Below are positions 23,448 to 31,235 of a stretch of 64,000 nucleotides of DNA, one piece after another. A program made the translations under genes and the position numbers. The stretch's first letter is position 1. Each line of letters begins with the position of its first letter. Source of the stretch: Clostridiales bacterium (GTDB lineage Bacteria; Bacillota; Clostridia; Christensenellales; Aristaeellaceae); the NCBI GenBank assembly GCA_022787165.1, contig JALFVL010000018.1:1-64000 (forward strand), in the 5' to 3' direction. Under the pieces are notes generated by a model. That model was not told where the DNA came from. It ran no database searches and worked only from the letters and a program-made list of their open reading frames with translations.

Positions 23448-25208
23448 TTATTCGAATTGAGCCCTGTACATGGCGTAGTAGAAGCCCTTCGCCTGCATCA
23501 GCTGGCTGTGAGTGCCGCGCTCGACGATCTCGCCGTGGTTGACGACGAGGATCTCGTCCGCGCTCTCGATGGTCGAGAGCCTGTGCGCGATGACGAAGCA
23601 GGTTTTGCCCGCCATCAGGCGGCGCATGGCCTGCTGAATCAGCCTTTCAATGCGCGTGTCGACGTTGCTGGTCGCCTCGTCGAGGATGACCATGCGGCTG
23701 TCGAGCAGCATGGCGCGCGCGATGGTCAGCAGCTGCTTTTGGCCCTTGGAGATGTTCGCGCCGTCGTCGGTCAGCACGGTGTCATAGCCGTTTGGCAGGC
23801 GGCGGATGAAGCTGTCGGCATGGGCGGCCTTCGCCGCGGCGATGACCTGCTCGCGCGTCGCGTGCTCGTTGGCATAGCGCAGGTTGTCGTAGACCGTGCC
23901 CTCGAAGAGCCAGGTCTCCTGGAGCACCATGGCGTAGGCGGCGCGCAGGCTGCGCATCGTGTAGCCCGTGACGTCGCCTTCGTCGACGCGGATGCGGCCG
24001 CTCTGCGCGTCGTAAAAGCGCATGAGCAGGGAGATGAGCGTCGTCTTGCCCGCGCCCGTCGGCCCGACGACGGCGATCAGCCGCCCAGGCTGCGCGTCGA
24101 CGGAGAAGTGCTTGAGGATCGGCTGAGCGGGGTCGTAGCCGAAGGTCACGTCCGCAAGCTCGACGTGACCGCGCGGCTCGCGCAGCGCCCGCGCACCGGG
24201 AGCGTCCTCCGGCTCGGCCGGCTCGTCGATCAGCGCGAAGACGCGCTCGGCGGCGGCCAGCGCGCTTTGCAGCTCGGCGAAGACGTTGGCGGCCTCGTTG
24301 ATCGGCCCGGAGAAGCGGCGAGAATAGAGGATGAAGGAGGAGATCGAGCCGATGCTCATCTGCCCGGCGCAGAAGAGCAGCGCGCCGAACGCGCTGACCA
24401 TCGCCAGGGAGAGGTTGTTGATGAAGTTGACGAGCGGGCCGATGACGCTGCCCTCGTATTCGCTTTGATAATATGCCTGCACGGCCTCCTCGTTGATGGC
24501 GTCAAAGCGCTCTATCGCGGCGTCCTCGCGGCAGTAGGCGCGCAGCGTCGTCAGGCCGGAGAGCTGCTCCTCCACGAAGCTGTTGAGCTCGCCGAGCTTG
24601 CGGCTGCGCGCGCGGAAGAGCGGCTTGGTGACGGTCGCGCGCCGCCGCCCCAGAATCAGCGAGAGCGGCACGGTCACGCAGAAGACCAGCAGCAGCCGGG
24701 GCGAGATCGTCGCCATGAAGAAGAGGGAGCCGGCGACGGTCACGACGGTCGAGAGGATCTGAACGATGTCGTTGGAGAGCGACTCGTTGACCGTCTCGAT
24801 GTCGTAGGAGATACGGCTGATGATGTCGCCGGAGGGATGCTCGTCAAAGAAGCGGACGGGCAGGCGCATCAGCCTGTCAAACGCCGCCTCGCGCATGCGG
24901 TAGACGACGCCCCGGCTGATGTGGATCATCAGCAGGGAGAGGCCGTAGGAGAGCAGCGCGCTGGAGGCGTAGCAGGCGAGCATCAGCGCGCATTTGCGCA
25001 GGATGACGGGCCACAAAATGGCGTCCGGCCCGATGGCGTCGATGGCCTCGCCGGCGAGCTTCGGCCCGGCGAGCGCGAGCAGGTTGCCCGCGACGGTCAG
25101 CGCGAGGGCGAGCGCGAAGAGCGCGCTCTCGCGGGTCATCGTGCGCAGCAGGCGCAGGATGGTGCCCTTCGTGTCGCGGGGCTTGGGGGCGGAAGAGGCG
25201 GGCTTCAT
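23448..25208 (-). CDS. Heterodimeric ABC exporter subunit, catalytic-site half
   Basis: 586 aa: six-helix transmembrane domain (residues about 20-320) fused to a nucleotide-binding domain. Walker A GPTGAGKTTLISLL, signature region ISKGQKQLLTIARAML (a degenerate LSGGQ), Walker B MVILDEATSNVDTR with the catalytic Glu, and the H-loop in FVIAHRLSTI. The start at 25208 overlaps the stop of the upstream subunit as ATGA. Resembles the partner with canonical Walker B in TM287/288-, BmrCD- and LmrCD-type exporters. The substrate (drug, lipid or peptide) is not evident. A long stretch after the transmembrane domain (PEDAPGARALREPRGH) links to the NBD. Confidence 0.9.
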   Translation of the reverse strand: MKPASSAPKPRDTKGTILRLLRTMTRESALFALALALTVAGNLLALAGPKLAGEAIDAIGPDAILWPVILRKCALMLACYASSALLSYGLSLLMIHISRGVVYRMREAAFDRLMRLPVRFFDEHPSGDIISRISYDIETVNESLSNDIVQILSTVVTVAGSLFFMATISPRLLLVFCVTVPLSLILGRRRATVTKPLFRARSRKLGELNSFVEEQLSGLTTLRAYCREDAAIERFDAINEEAVQAYYQSEYEGSVIGPLVNFINNLSLAMVSAFGALLFCAGQMSIGSISSFILYSRRFSGPINEAANVFAELQSALAAAERVFALIDEPAEPEDAPGARALREPRGHVELADVTFGYDPAQPILKHFSVDAQPGRLIAVVGPTGAGKTTLISLLMRFYDAQSGRIRVDEGDVTGYTMRSLRAAYAMVLQETWLFEGTVYDNLRYANEHATREQVIAAAKAAHADSFIRRLPNGYDTVLTDDGANISKGQKQLLTIARAMLLDSRMVILDEATSNVDTRIERLIQQAMRRLMAGKTCFVIAHRLSTIESADEILVVNHGEIVERGTHSQLMQAKGFYYAMYRAQFE

Positions 25209-26941
25209 GCGTCAAGACCTCCCATCTGCGAGGCGTAGAGCTCCTGATAGACGGCGCAGGAGGCGAGCAGCGTCTCATGCGTGCCGCGCGCGAGGATGCG
25301 CCCGCCGCTGAGCACGAGGATCAGGTCGGCCGAGGCGACGGAGGAGACGCGCTGGGCGACGAGCACCTTGGTGACCCCGGCGTAGCGCTCGCGAAGCGCC
25401 GCGCGCAGGGCGGCGTCCGTCCTGTAATCGAGCGCGCTGGAGGCGTCGTCGAGCACGAGGATATCCGGCGTGCCGCACAGGGCGCGCGCGATCATCACGC
25501 GCTGCTTCTGCCCGCCGGAGAGGTTGTTGCCGCGGATGGCGAGGCTCGTGTCAAAGCCCTGCTTGTCGTCCTGCACGAAGGCGTAGGCCTGCGCGTCGCG
25601 CGCGGCCTGCGTGACCTGCGCGTCCGTGAGCGGGCGGCCGAGGCGGATGTTTTCGGCGATGGTATCCTCAAAGAGCGTGTCGGACTGGAAGGCCGCGCCG
25701 AAGTGCGCGCGCAGCTGCTCGCGCGGGATCGTCCGCGCGTCCTGCCCGAAGAGGCGCACCTCGCCCTGCGTGGGGTCGTAAAAGCGCATGAGCAGGCGGA
25801 TGAGCGTGCTCTTGCCCGAGCCGGTCTCGCCGATGATGCCCAGCGTCTGCCCGCGCGCGAGGGAGAAGCTGATGTCCTCAAGCGCGGTTTCGCCGCTGCC
25901 GCCGTAGCGGAAACAGACGCCGTCAAACTCGATGGCTGGAGCGTCCTGCGCGGCAGGAGCGTTCTGCGCAGCCGGGGCGGGCAGCGTCAGCATGTCCTCG
26001 GGCAGGTCGATGACGGCCATGACGCGGTCGGCGGAGGCCGCAGCGCGCGAGAAGACGACGAACATCTTGGAGAGGTTGACGACGGCGTTGAGGATGATCG
26101 TGAAATAGGTCATGAAGGCGAGGATGCGGCCGACCTCGCAGTGTCCGCTCGCCACGCGCAGCGCGCCGACGAGGATCACGACGATCTGCGCGCCGTTGAG
26201 GAGCATGCTGGTCATCGGGCCGACGCGGGCCATCATGCCGCTGGCCTTCTTTTCCCTGCCGATCACCTCGCGGGAGACGGCGTCAAAGCGCGCGCGCTCC
26301 GCGTCCGTCTTGGAGAGCGCCTTGATGACGCGGATGCCGGCGGCGTCCTCGCGCACGAGGCGCACGAGCTGGTCGCTCGACTGCTGCACCTGATGGTAGA
26401 GCGGGATGCTCACGCGGGAGATCCGGATCGTCAGCAGCACGATCACCGGCAGCACGGCGACGAGCACCATCGAGAGCACGGGATCGAGCGTCAGCGTGAT
26501 GAGGATGCCGCCGACGGTCAGGATCGGCGCGCGCACGCCCAGCCGCTGGACGCGCCCGAGCATCTGGTTGATGTTGTAGGTGTCCGTCGTCAGGCGGGAG
26601 ATCAGCGAGGGCTTGGTCGCCGCGTCGGTCTGCGCGGCGGAGAGGGTCATGATCCGCGCGAAGAGGTCATGGCGGATGGCGCGGGTCGTGTCGCGCGCGA
26701 CGGCGCTGGCCATGCGGTTGGCGATGACGTTGAAGGAGAGCGCGCCGAACGCGCACAGCACCATCGCCAGCGCGCACAGCGCGATGCTCCGCCTGTCGCC
26801 CGTGGGCGCGACGTCGTCGATGATATAGGCGAGCAGCCAGGGCAGCAGCAGATCAAAGATCGTGCCGGTGAATTTGATGACGAAGCCGAACGCCATGCGC
26901 GCGTAGCAGGGGCGCAGGTAATGCGTCAGAACCTTTTTCAT
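25205..26941 (-). CDS. Heterodimeric ABC exporter subunit, degenerate-site half
   Basis: 578 aa. Transmembrane domain, an Ala/Pro-rich insert (APAAQNAPAAQDAPA) near residue 325, then NBD with Walker A GETGSGKSTLIRLL, intact signature NLSGGQKQRVMIARAL and Walker B ILVLDDASSALD, in which Asp replaces the catalytic Glu. The H-loop region reads VLVAQRVSSV, so the usual His is Gln. These losses mark the degenerate half-site subunit. Start at 26941 (MKKVLTHYLRP) follows AGGAGGGAGG; the open frame to 27037 reads through the promoter. First gene of a two-gene operon. Confidence 0.9.
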   Translation of the reverse strand: MKKVLTHYLRPCYARMAFGFVIKFTGTIFDLLLPWLLAYIIDDVAPTGDRRSIALCALAMVLCAFGALSFNVIANRMASAVARDTTRAIRHDLFARIMTLSAAQTDAATKPSLISRLTTDTYNINQMLGRVQRLGVRAPILTVGGILITLTLDPVLSMVLVAVLPVIVLLTIRISRVSIPLYHQVQQSSDQLVRLVREDAAGIRVIKALSKTDAERARFDAVSREVIGREKKASGMMARVGPMTSMLLNGAQIVVILVGALRVASGHCEVGRILAFMTYFTIILNAVVNLSKMFVVFSRAAASADRVMAVIDLPEDMLTLPAPAAQNAPAAQDAPAIEFDGVCFRYGGSGETALEDISFSLARGQTLGIIGETGSGKSTLIRLLMRFYDPTQGEVRLFGQDARTIPREQLRAHFGAAFQSDTLFEDTIAENIRLGRPLTDAQVTQAARDAQAYAFVQDDKQGFDTSLAIRGNNLSGGQKQRVMIARALCGTPDILVLDDASSALDYRTDAALRAALRERYAGVTKVLVAQRVSSVASADLILVLSGGRILARGTHETLLASCAVYQELYASQMGGLDA

Positions 26942-27008
26942 AACCGCCTCCCTCCTGATCGCAGGACGCGCCCGGATCGGATTCATTCGTTTCCATGCAT
27001 TGCCTTTC

Positions 27009-27037
27009 ATTATAGCACGATGGGGCAGCCTGTGCAA
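27009..27037 (-). promoter_or_regulatory. Promoter for ABC exporter operon
   Basis: On the minus strand TTGCAC, 17 bp, TATAAT, about 70 bp upstream of the first subunit. Confidence 0.75.
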
Positions 27038-27064
27038 AAACGGCGGCGGATTTCAGCGAAAAAA

Positions 27065-27093
27065 TTGAAGGATGGAGGCAGATATGGTACAAT
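27065..27093 (+). promoter_or_regulatory. Promoter for DHH-rsm22 unit
   Basis: TTGAAG, 17 bp, TACAAT, 28 bp before the ATG at 27121. It is back to back with the exporter promoter. Confidence 0.65.
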
Positions 27094-27120
27094 CAACGCG
27101 GAAAGACGGGAGGAATCGCC

Positions 27121-28056
27121 ATGAAGGAGACGAGTTTGCATCTGGAAGATGCGCTGCGGGGCGCCGCGGCGCAGGGAAAGCTGATCATCACGGGGCACGA
27201 CGCGCCGGACGTCGATTCCTGCCTGTCCTGCGCGATGCTGCTTATGCTCGCGCAATTCTGGGCCATCCCGGCGCGCATCGCGCTGCCCACGCCGCCCGAC
27301 GAGGCGGCCATGCGCGTGCTGCCGCGCCTGGGGCTTGACCCGGCGCCCTGGCGCGGGGACATCCATGAGGACGACTTCCTCGCGCTGGTCGATCACCATC
27401 AGCCGCTGCACGGAGGCCGCCTCGCCGCCGTGATCGACCATCATCCGACGGACTACCCGCCGCAGGCGCCGTTTGTCCTTATTTCGCCCTCCGGCGCCTG
27501 CGCGATGATGCTCTACCGCCTCATCCGCGCGGCGGGCATGCCGGACGAGGGGCAGCGCTTTGAGCGGATGGCCGTGACGGCGCTGTACCTTGACACGATG
27601 GCGCTGCGCAGCGCGAAGATCCCGACGCAGGAGGCGGCCTGGGCGAGGGCGCGCGCTCTCGCGCTCGGGATGGATGTGACGTGGCTGACCAGCGAGGGGC
27701 TGGGGCTGGAGAACATGCGCCGCCCGGCCCGCGAGCTGGCGCGGCTGAGCCTGAAGACCTATGACTTTGGGGGCGTGCGCGTCTGCTCGAGCTATGTGCA
27801 GACGGACGCGATGACGGAGGAAAAGCTCGGGGAAATCCTCGCCGAGGTGCGCGCGGCGCTTGAAGAGAGCGGCGCGGCGCGCTGGGTCTTCCTCGTGCAG
27901 GACCCCGTGCGCGCCAGGACGGAGGAAATCGACCTCACGCCGGACGGGAAGATGGAGCGCATCGGCTATGACTTCCTCGCCTCGCGGGGCAAGAACATCA
28001 TGCCGCGCGTGGAGCGGGAGATCCGGCAAGCGCAGAAGGGGGAAGGGGAGCCATGA
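27121..28056 (+). CDS. DHH-family phosphoesterase
   Basis: 311 aa, cytoplasmic, Mn-dependent. IITGHDAPDVDSCLSCAML (residues 21-39), ALVDHH near residue 90 and VIDHHPTD near residue 105 are the DHH-domain metal-binding motifs, and VTALYLDTMALRSAKIPT is the fourth. The DHHA1-like C-terminus reads SSYVQTDAMTEEKLGEILAE. Relatives are NrnA-type nanoRNases/pAp phosphatases and family II pyrophosphatases; the C-terminal region fits the first group somewhat better, but substrate is open. The stop overlaps the next gene as ATGA. Confidence 0.82.
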   Translation: MKETSLHLEDALRGAAAQGKLIITGHDAPDVDSCLSCAMLLMLAQFWAIPARIALPTPPDEAAMRVLPRLGLDPAPWRGDIHEDDFLALVDHHQPLHGGRLAAVIDHHPTDYPPQAPFVLISPSGACAMMLYRLIRAAGMPDEGQRFERMAVTALYLDTMALRSAKIPTQEAAWARARALALGMDVTWLTSEGLGLENMRRPARELARLSLKTYDFGGVRVCSSYVQTDAMTEEKLGEILAEVRAALEESGAARWVFLVQDPVRARTEEIDLTPDGKMERIGYDFLASRGKNIMPRVEREIRQAQKGEGEP

Positions 28057-29075
28057 ACGGCAGCCTTGAAGCGGCGCTTTCGGCGCTGGCGGCGCGCTAT
28101 GGCGGCGCTGCGCTCCAAAATGACGCGCAAGCGATCAGCGAGCGCTACCGGCTCAGGACGGGCACGGGCCAGCGCCTGCTGACACGGGAGCAGGAGGCGG
28201 CGGCCTACGCCCTCTCGCGCATGCCTGCGACCTTTGCCGCGGCGCGCGCGGCGCTTGCGTGGTCGCTTGAGGCCTCGGGGCTCTCGCCCCGAACGCTGCT
28301 TGACTGCGGCGCGGGGACGGGCGCGGCTTCGTTTGCCGCGGACAGCCTGCTTCATCTGGAGCGCATCACCTGCCTGGAGCGGGAGGCGGCGATGCGCGGG
28401 ACCGGCAGCGCGCTGATGCGCGAGGCCGGCGGGGCGCTCTCCTCGGCCGCCTGGCAGGAGGCCGATCTGACGGCGGGGACGCCGCTGCCCCGGGCGGAAC
28501 TGGCCGTCGAGGGCTACATGCTCGGCGAGCTGGCGCAGGACATGCGCCTTGCCGCCGCGCGGCGGATCTTCGAGGCGGCGGAGCAGATGGCCGTCTTCAT
28601 CGAGCCGGGCACGCCGCAGGGGTTTGCCAATCTGCGCGCCGTGCGGGAGGCGCTTGAGGCTCAGGGCGCGCATGTCGCCGCGCCCTGCCCGGCGGGCACG
28701 GGAAAATGCCCGATGGCGGGGGAGGACTGGTGCCACTTTGCCGTGCGCGTGCAGCGCTCGCGGCTGCACAAGGCGCTCAAGGGCGGCGAAGCGCCCTACG
28801 AGGACGAGAAATTCGCCTATCTCGCGCTGACGAGGATGCCGCCGAAAGCGCCCTGCGGCGCGCGCGTGCTGCGCCATCCGCAGATTGCGCCGGGGCGCAT
28901 CACGCTGACGCTGTGCGAGGGCGGGGAGAGGACGCAGCGCGCCGTCACAAAAAAAGACCCGCTTTGGAAGCGGGCCAGAAAGCTCGGCGCGGGCGAGGGG
29001 CTTACAGCTTTTCAAACAGCCCCGCGTGGCGCAGCGCCGGATGCAGCGCGGAATACAGAATCGGCGCGACGATGA
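28053..29075 (+). CDS. Rsm22-like rRNA methyltransferase family protein
   Basis: 340 aa. SAM-binding motif LLDCGAGTGAASFAA at about residue 85, and a Cys-rich C-terminal half (APCPAGTGKCPMAGEDWCHF, then EDEKFAYLALTRMP) typical of the Rsm22 family, which acts in small-subunit ribosome assembly (mitochondrial in eukaryotes) and has conserved cysteines thought to hold an iron-sulfur cluster. Translation is coupled to the DHH gene. The last about 25 codons overlap the 3' end of the convergent ECF gene, and that gene's terminator lies inside this CDS; the conserved part ends near KKDPLWKRARKLG, so the tail to 29075 is extra. Confidence 0.85.
   Translation: MNGSLEAALSALAARYGGAALQNDAQAISERYRLRTGTGQRLLTREQEAAAYALSRMPATFAAARAALAWSLEASGLSPRTLLDCGAGTGAASFAADSLLHLERITCLEREAAMRGTGSALMREAGGALSSAAWQEADLTAGTPLPRAELAVEGYMLGELAQDMRLAAARRIFEAAEQMAVFIEPGTPQGFANLRAVREALEAQGAHVAAPCPAGTGKCPMAGEDWCHFAVRVQRSRLHKALKGGEAPYEDEKFAYLALTRMPPKAPCGARVLRHPQIAPGRITLTLCEGGERTQRAVTKKDPLWKRARKLGAGEGLTAFQTAPRGAAPDAARNTESARR
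28949..28974 (-). terminator. Terminator of ECF S component gene, inside rsm22
   Basis: On the minus strand CCCGCTT-CCA-AAGCGGG is followed by TCTTTTTTT. The same bases encode TKKDPLWKR of the convergent Rsm22 protein. Confidence 0.8.
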
Positions 29076-29610
29076 AGGCGAAGGCGGCGTTGGTCAGGCT
29101 GGCGATGCCCTTGGTGGCCATCGTGGACCAGATGCCGCTGATCGTGACGCCGTCGATGCTCAGCGTGTCCTCGAAGGACAGGCCCTGCACGAAGCGCAGC
29201 TGGATGAAGGATTTGAGCAGATAGAGCGCGGTGTAGGTCAGCGCGCCGATGACGCAGCCGATGACGATGCGGACGTAGTCGGCCTTCTCGAGCTTTGTCT
29301 TGCGGGCGGTCTTGTAGGCGATCAGGCCGGTGACCAGCGCGATGGCGCCCTTATTGATGAAGGTGATGATGAACTCGAGGCCGTAGCCGCCGACGATGTC
29401 AAACAGGCCGTTGCCGATGCCGGCGGCCAGGAAGCCGGAGACCGGCCCGAGCAGCAGGCCGCAGAGCACGCAGACCGCGTTGCCGGCGTGGAAGCGCGAG
29501 GCGAAGAACGGAATGCTGATGTAGTTGGAGACGCAGGCGATCGCGGCCATCAGGCCGATGAAGCAGATCCTGAAGGTGCTGTCGCGGCGGGCAGAGCGGT
29601 TGGCTGTCAT
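29002..29610 (-). CDS. ECF transporter S component (substrate-binding subunit)
   Basis: 202 aa, integral membrane, about six helices, which is the size of ECF S subunits that capture vitamins for a shared energy-coupling module. ISIPFFASRFHAGNAVCVLC and LLLGPVSGFLAAGIGNGLFD resemble the conserved N-terminal core; INKGAIALVTGLIAYK follows. The vitamin cannot be told from sequence. The ATG at 29610 (MTANRSARRDS) follows AAAGGGG; the frame stays open to 29733 but runs over the promoter. No ecfAAT genes are adjacent, so it must use a module encoded elsewhere. A likely repressor site overlaps its promoter. Confidence 0.85.
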   Translation of the reverse strand: MTANRSARRDSTFRICFIGLMAAIACVSNYISIPFFASRFHAGNAVCVLCGLLLGPVSGFLAAGIGNGLFDIVGGYGLEFIITFINKGAIALVTGLIAYKTARKTKLEKADYVRIVIGCVIGALTYTALYLLKSFIQLRFVQGLSFEDTLSIDGVTISGIWSTMATKGIASLTNAAFAFIVAPILYSALHPALRHAGLFEKL

Positions 29611-29644
29611 GGGAAAGACCCCTTTCTTTGGATCGAATGACCGC

Positions 29645-29672
29645 ATTATAGCACAAACTGGCATGATGTAAA
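29645..29672 (-). promoter_or_regulatory. Promoter for ECF S component
   Basis: On the minus strand TTTACA, 16 bp, TATAAT. One arm of a 12-bp inverted repeat fills its spacer. Confidence 0.75.
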
Positions 29673-29707
29673 GGGCCAGTTTAGAAGAAAATGACCATGC
29701 CAGTTTG
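29654..29707. promoter_or_regulatory. Candidate operator, three copies of GCCAGTTT
   Basis: A perfect 12-bp inverted repeat, CAAACTGGCATG at 29654-29665 and CATGCCAGTTTG at 29696-29707, with a third half-site (GGCCAGTTTA, about 29674-29683) between. The left arm lies between the -10 and -35 boxes of the ECF gene, a classic repressor position. The right arm is just upstream of the divergent promoter at 29721. Confidence 0.7.
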
Positions 29708-29720
29708 CGGCCACGGGGCG

Positions 29721-29749
29721 TTGAGCCGGGCATAAAAATATGTTATAAT
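29721..29749 (+). promoter_or_regulatory. Promoter for membrane glycosyltransferase run
   Basis: TTGAGC, 17 bp, TATAAT on the plus strand, about 60 bp upstream of the ATG at 29811. Confidence 0.7.
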
Positions 29750-29810
29750 GAAAAGAAGGCTGTCCTTTCCCGCAGGAAGAGGGCAGGATGACAAGGATGT
29801 TGGAGGCACT

Positions 29811-31235
29811 ATGAACCTGAGCAGGCTGCGCCGTCCCGCTGCTGCGGTGGCCGGCATGACGCTGGCGCTCTTTGTGGCGCAGGCGCTTTTGATGCAGAGG
29901 ACGCTGCTGCATCTGTTGACTTCCTGGGACGCGTGGGCGCTCTCCGCGCTGTTTGCGCTGGTCTACGGCGCGGCGCTTTCGCTCATTGCCGCGCTGGAGC
30001 GCCCGAAAATGGGCGCGCTGCTCTTTGCGGGCGGCTTTCTGGCGCTGACGATGCTCGCGCGCGTCGCGATGCTCGACTTTGAGACGGCGGATTATGTCTC
30101 GTTTCTCTCGGGCTGGGTGCAGATGTTCCGGGAGGGCGGATTTGCGACGCTCTCGCAGAACGTGGGCGATTACAATCTGCTTTATCAGTATGTGCTGCTG
30201 CTGGTGTCCAGATCGTCCCTGTATGACCTGTACCTGATCAAGCTCTTCTCCGTCGCCGCGGATTACGCGCTGGCCGTCGTGATGATGCGCGCGGCGCGTC
30301 ATGTCGCAGGGGAGCGCGCGGCCATGCCCGCGCTGCTGCTGGTCAGCGCGCTGCCGACCGTGCTGCTGGACGGCGCCTGCTGGGGCCAGTGCGACGCGGT
30401 CTACGTCTCGCTGATCGTGCTGAGCCTGCTGCTGCTGGAGACGGGCAGGCCGACGCGCTCGGCGATGGCGCTGGCGGTGGCCTTCGCCTTCAAGCTGCAG
30501 ACGATCTTCTTCTTCCCGGTCGTGCTGCTGGCGTTGATTCACGGGAAATACAGGCCGCGTCACGCGCTCGCCTTCTTCGGCGCATATCTGGTGACGATGC
30601 TCCCCGCGCTGATCGCGGGGCGGCCGTTCCTTGACGCGCTGTCGGTCTACGCGAACCAGTCGATGGGCCAGTATTACGACCGGCTGACCTACAACGCGCC
30701 CAACCTCTACCTCTTCTTTCCGATGCTCGAGTTCGCTTCGAGCCAGGAATACACCTGGATGCGCTACATCGACGGCGTGGACAGCCTGGGCACCAACGCC
30801 TACCTGAACGCGGATCTGCTGCCGGCGCTGCAGAGCGCCGCGCTCTTTGCCTGCATCCTGCTGACGCTGATTGTCGTGATCTACTGGCTGATACACGCCA
30901 GAGAGATCACGCCGGAGATGACGCTGGAGCTTGCGCTGTTCTTTGCGATCTTCCTGCCGTTTGTGATGCCGAAGATTCACGAGCGATACTTCTACCTGGC
31001 GGACATGCTCTCCGTGCTCTACGCGATAAAGCGCAGCGACCGCCGGTTTGTGCCGCTGCTGGTCGTGACGGCGTCGGCGATGAGCTACGTGCCCTACCTC
31101 ATGCGCCAGCGGCCCATCGACGAGCGCTGGCTCGCGCTGATGATGCTCGCGGCGCTGGTCGTGGTTTCGCATGACCTGCTCGCGCGGATGCGGCAAAACC
31201 GCGCGGCGCTTGCAAAGGGAGGCGAGGCGGCATGA
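29811..31235 (+). CDS. GT-C-type membrane glycosyltransferase (GT87/DUF2029-like)
   Basis: 474 aa, about ten or more transmembrane helices. LDGACWGQCDAVYVSLIV corresponds to the WGQxD motif of GT-C transferases that use polyprenyl-phosphate sugars; an acidic residue in the first loop is expected near FETADYVSFLSGW, and MPKIHERYFYLADML near the C-terminus is a second conserved family phrase. The acceptor is unknown; cell-wall polymer or protein glycosylation are both possible. ATG at 29811 follows TTGGAGG. Stop overlaps the next gene as ATGA. Confidence 0.75.
   Translation: MNLSRLRRPAAAVAGMTLALFVAQALLMQRTLLHLLTSWDAWALSALFALVYGAALSLIAALERPKMGALLFAGGFLALTMLARVAMLDFETADYVSFLSGWVQMFREGGFATLSQNVGDYNLLYQYVLLLVSRSSLYDLYLIKLFSVAADYALAVVMMRAARHVAGERAAMPALLLVSALPTVLLDGACWGQCDAVYVSLIVLSLLLLETGRPTRSAMALAVAFAFKLQTIFFFPVVLLALIHGKYRPRHALAFFGAYLVTMLPALIAGRPFLDALSVYANQSMGQYYDRLTYNAPNLYLFFPMLEFASSQEYTWMRYIDGVDSLGTNAYLNADLLPALQSAALFACILLTLIVVIYWLIHAREITPEMTLELALFFAIFLPFVMPKIHERYFYLADMLSVLYAIKRSDRRFVPLLVVTASAMSYVPYLMRQRPIDERWLALMMLAALVVVSHDLLARMRQNRAALAKGGEAA

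Noticed and set aside
29611-29720. Vitamin riboswitch upstream of the ECF S component
   Set aside because: The leader from the promoter to the ATG is only about 35 nt, too short for a known aptamer; the repeats fit a protein operator instead.
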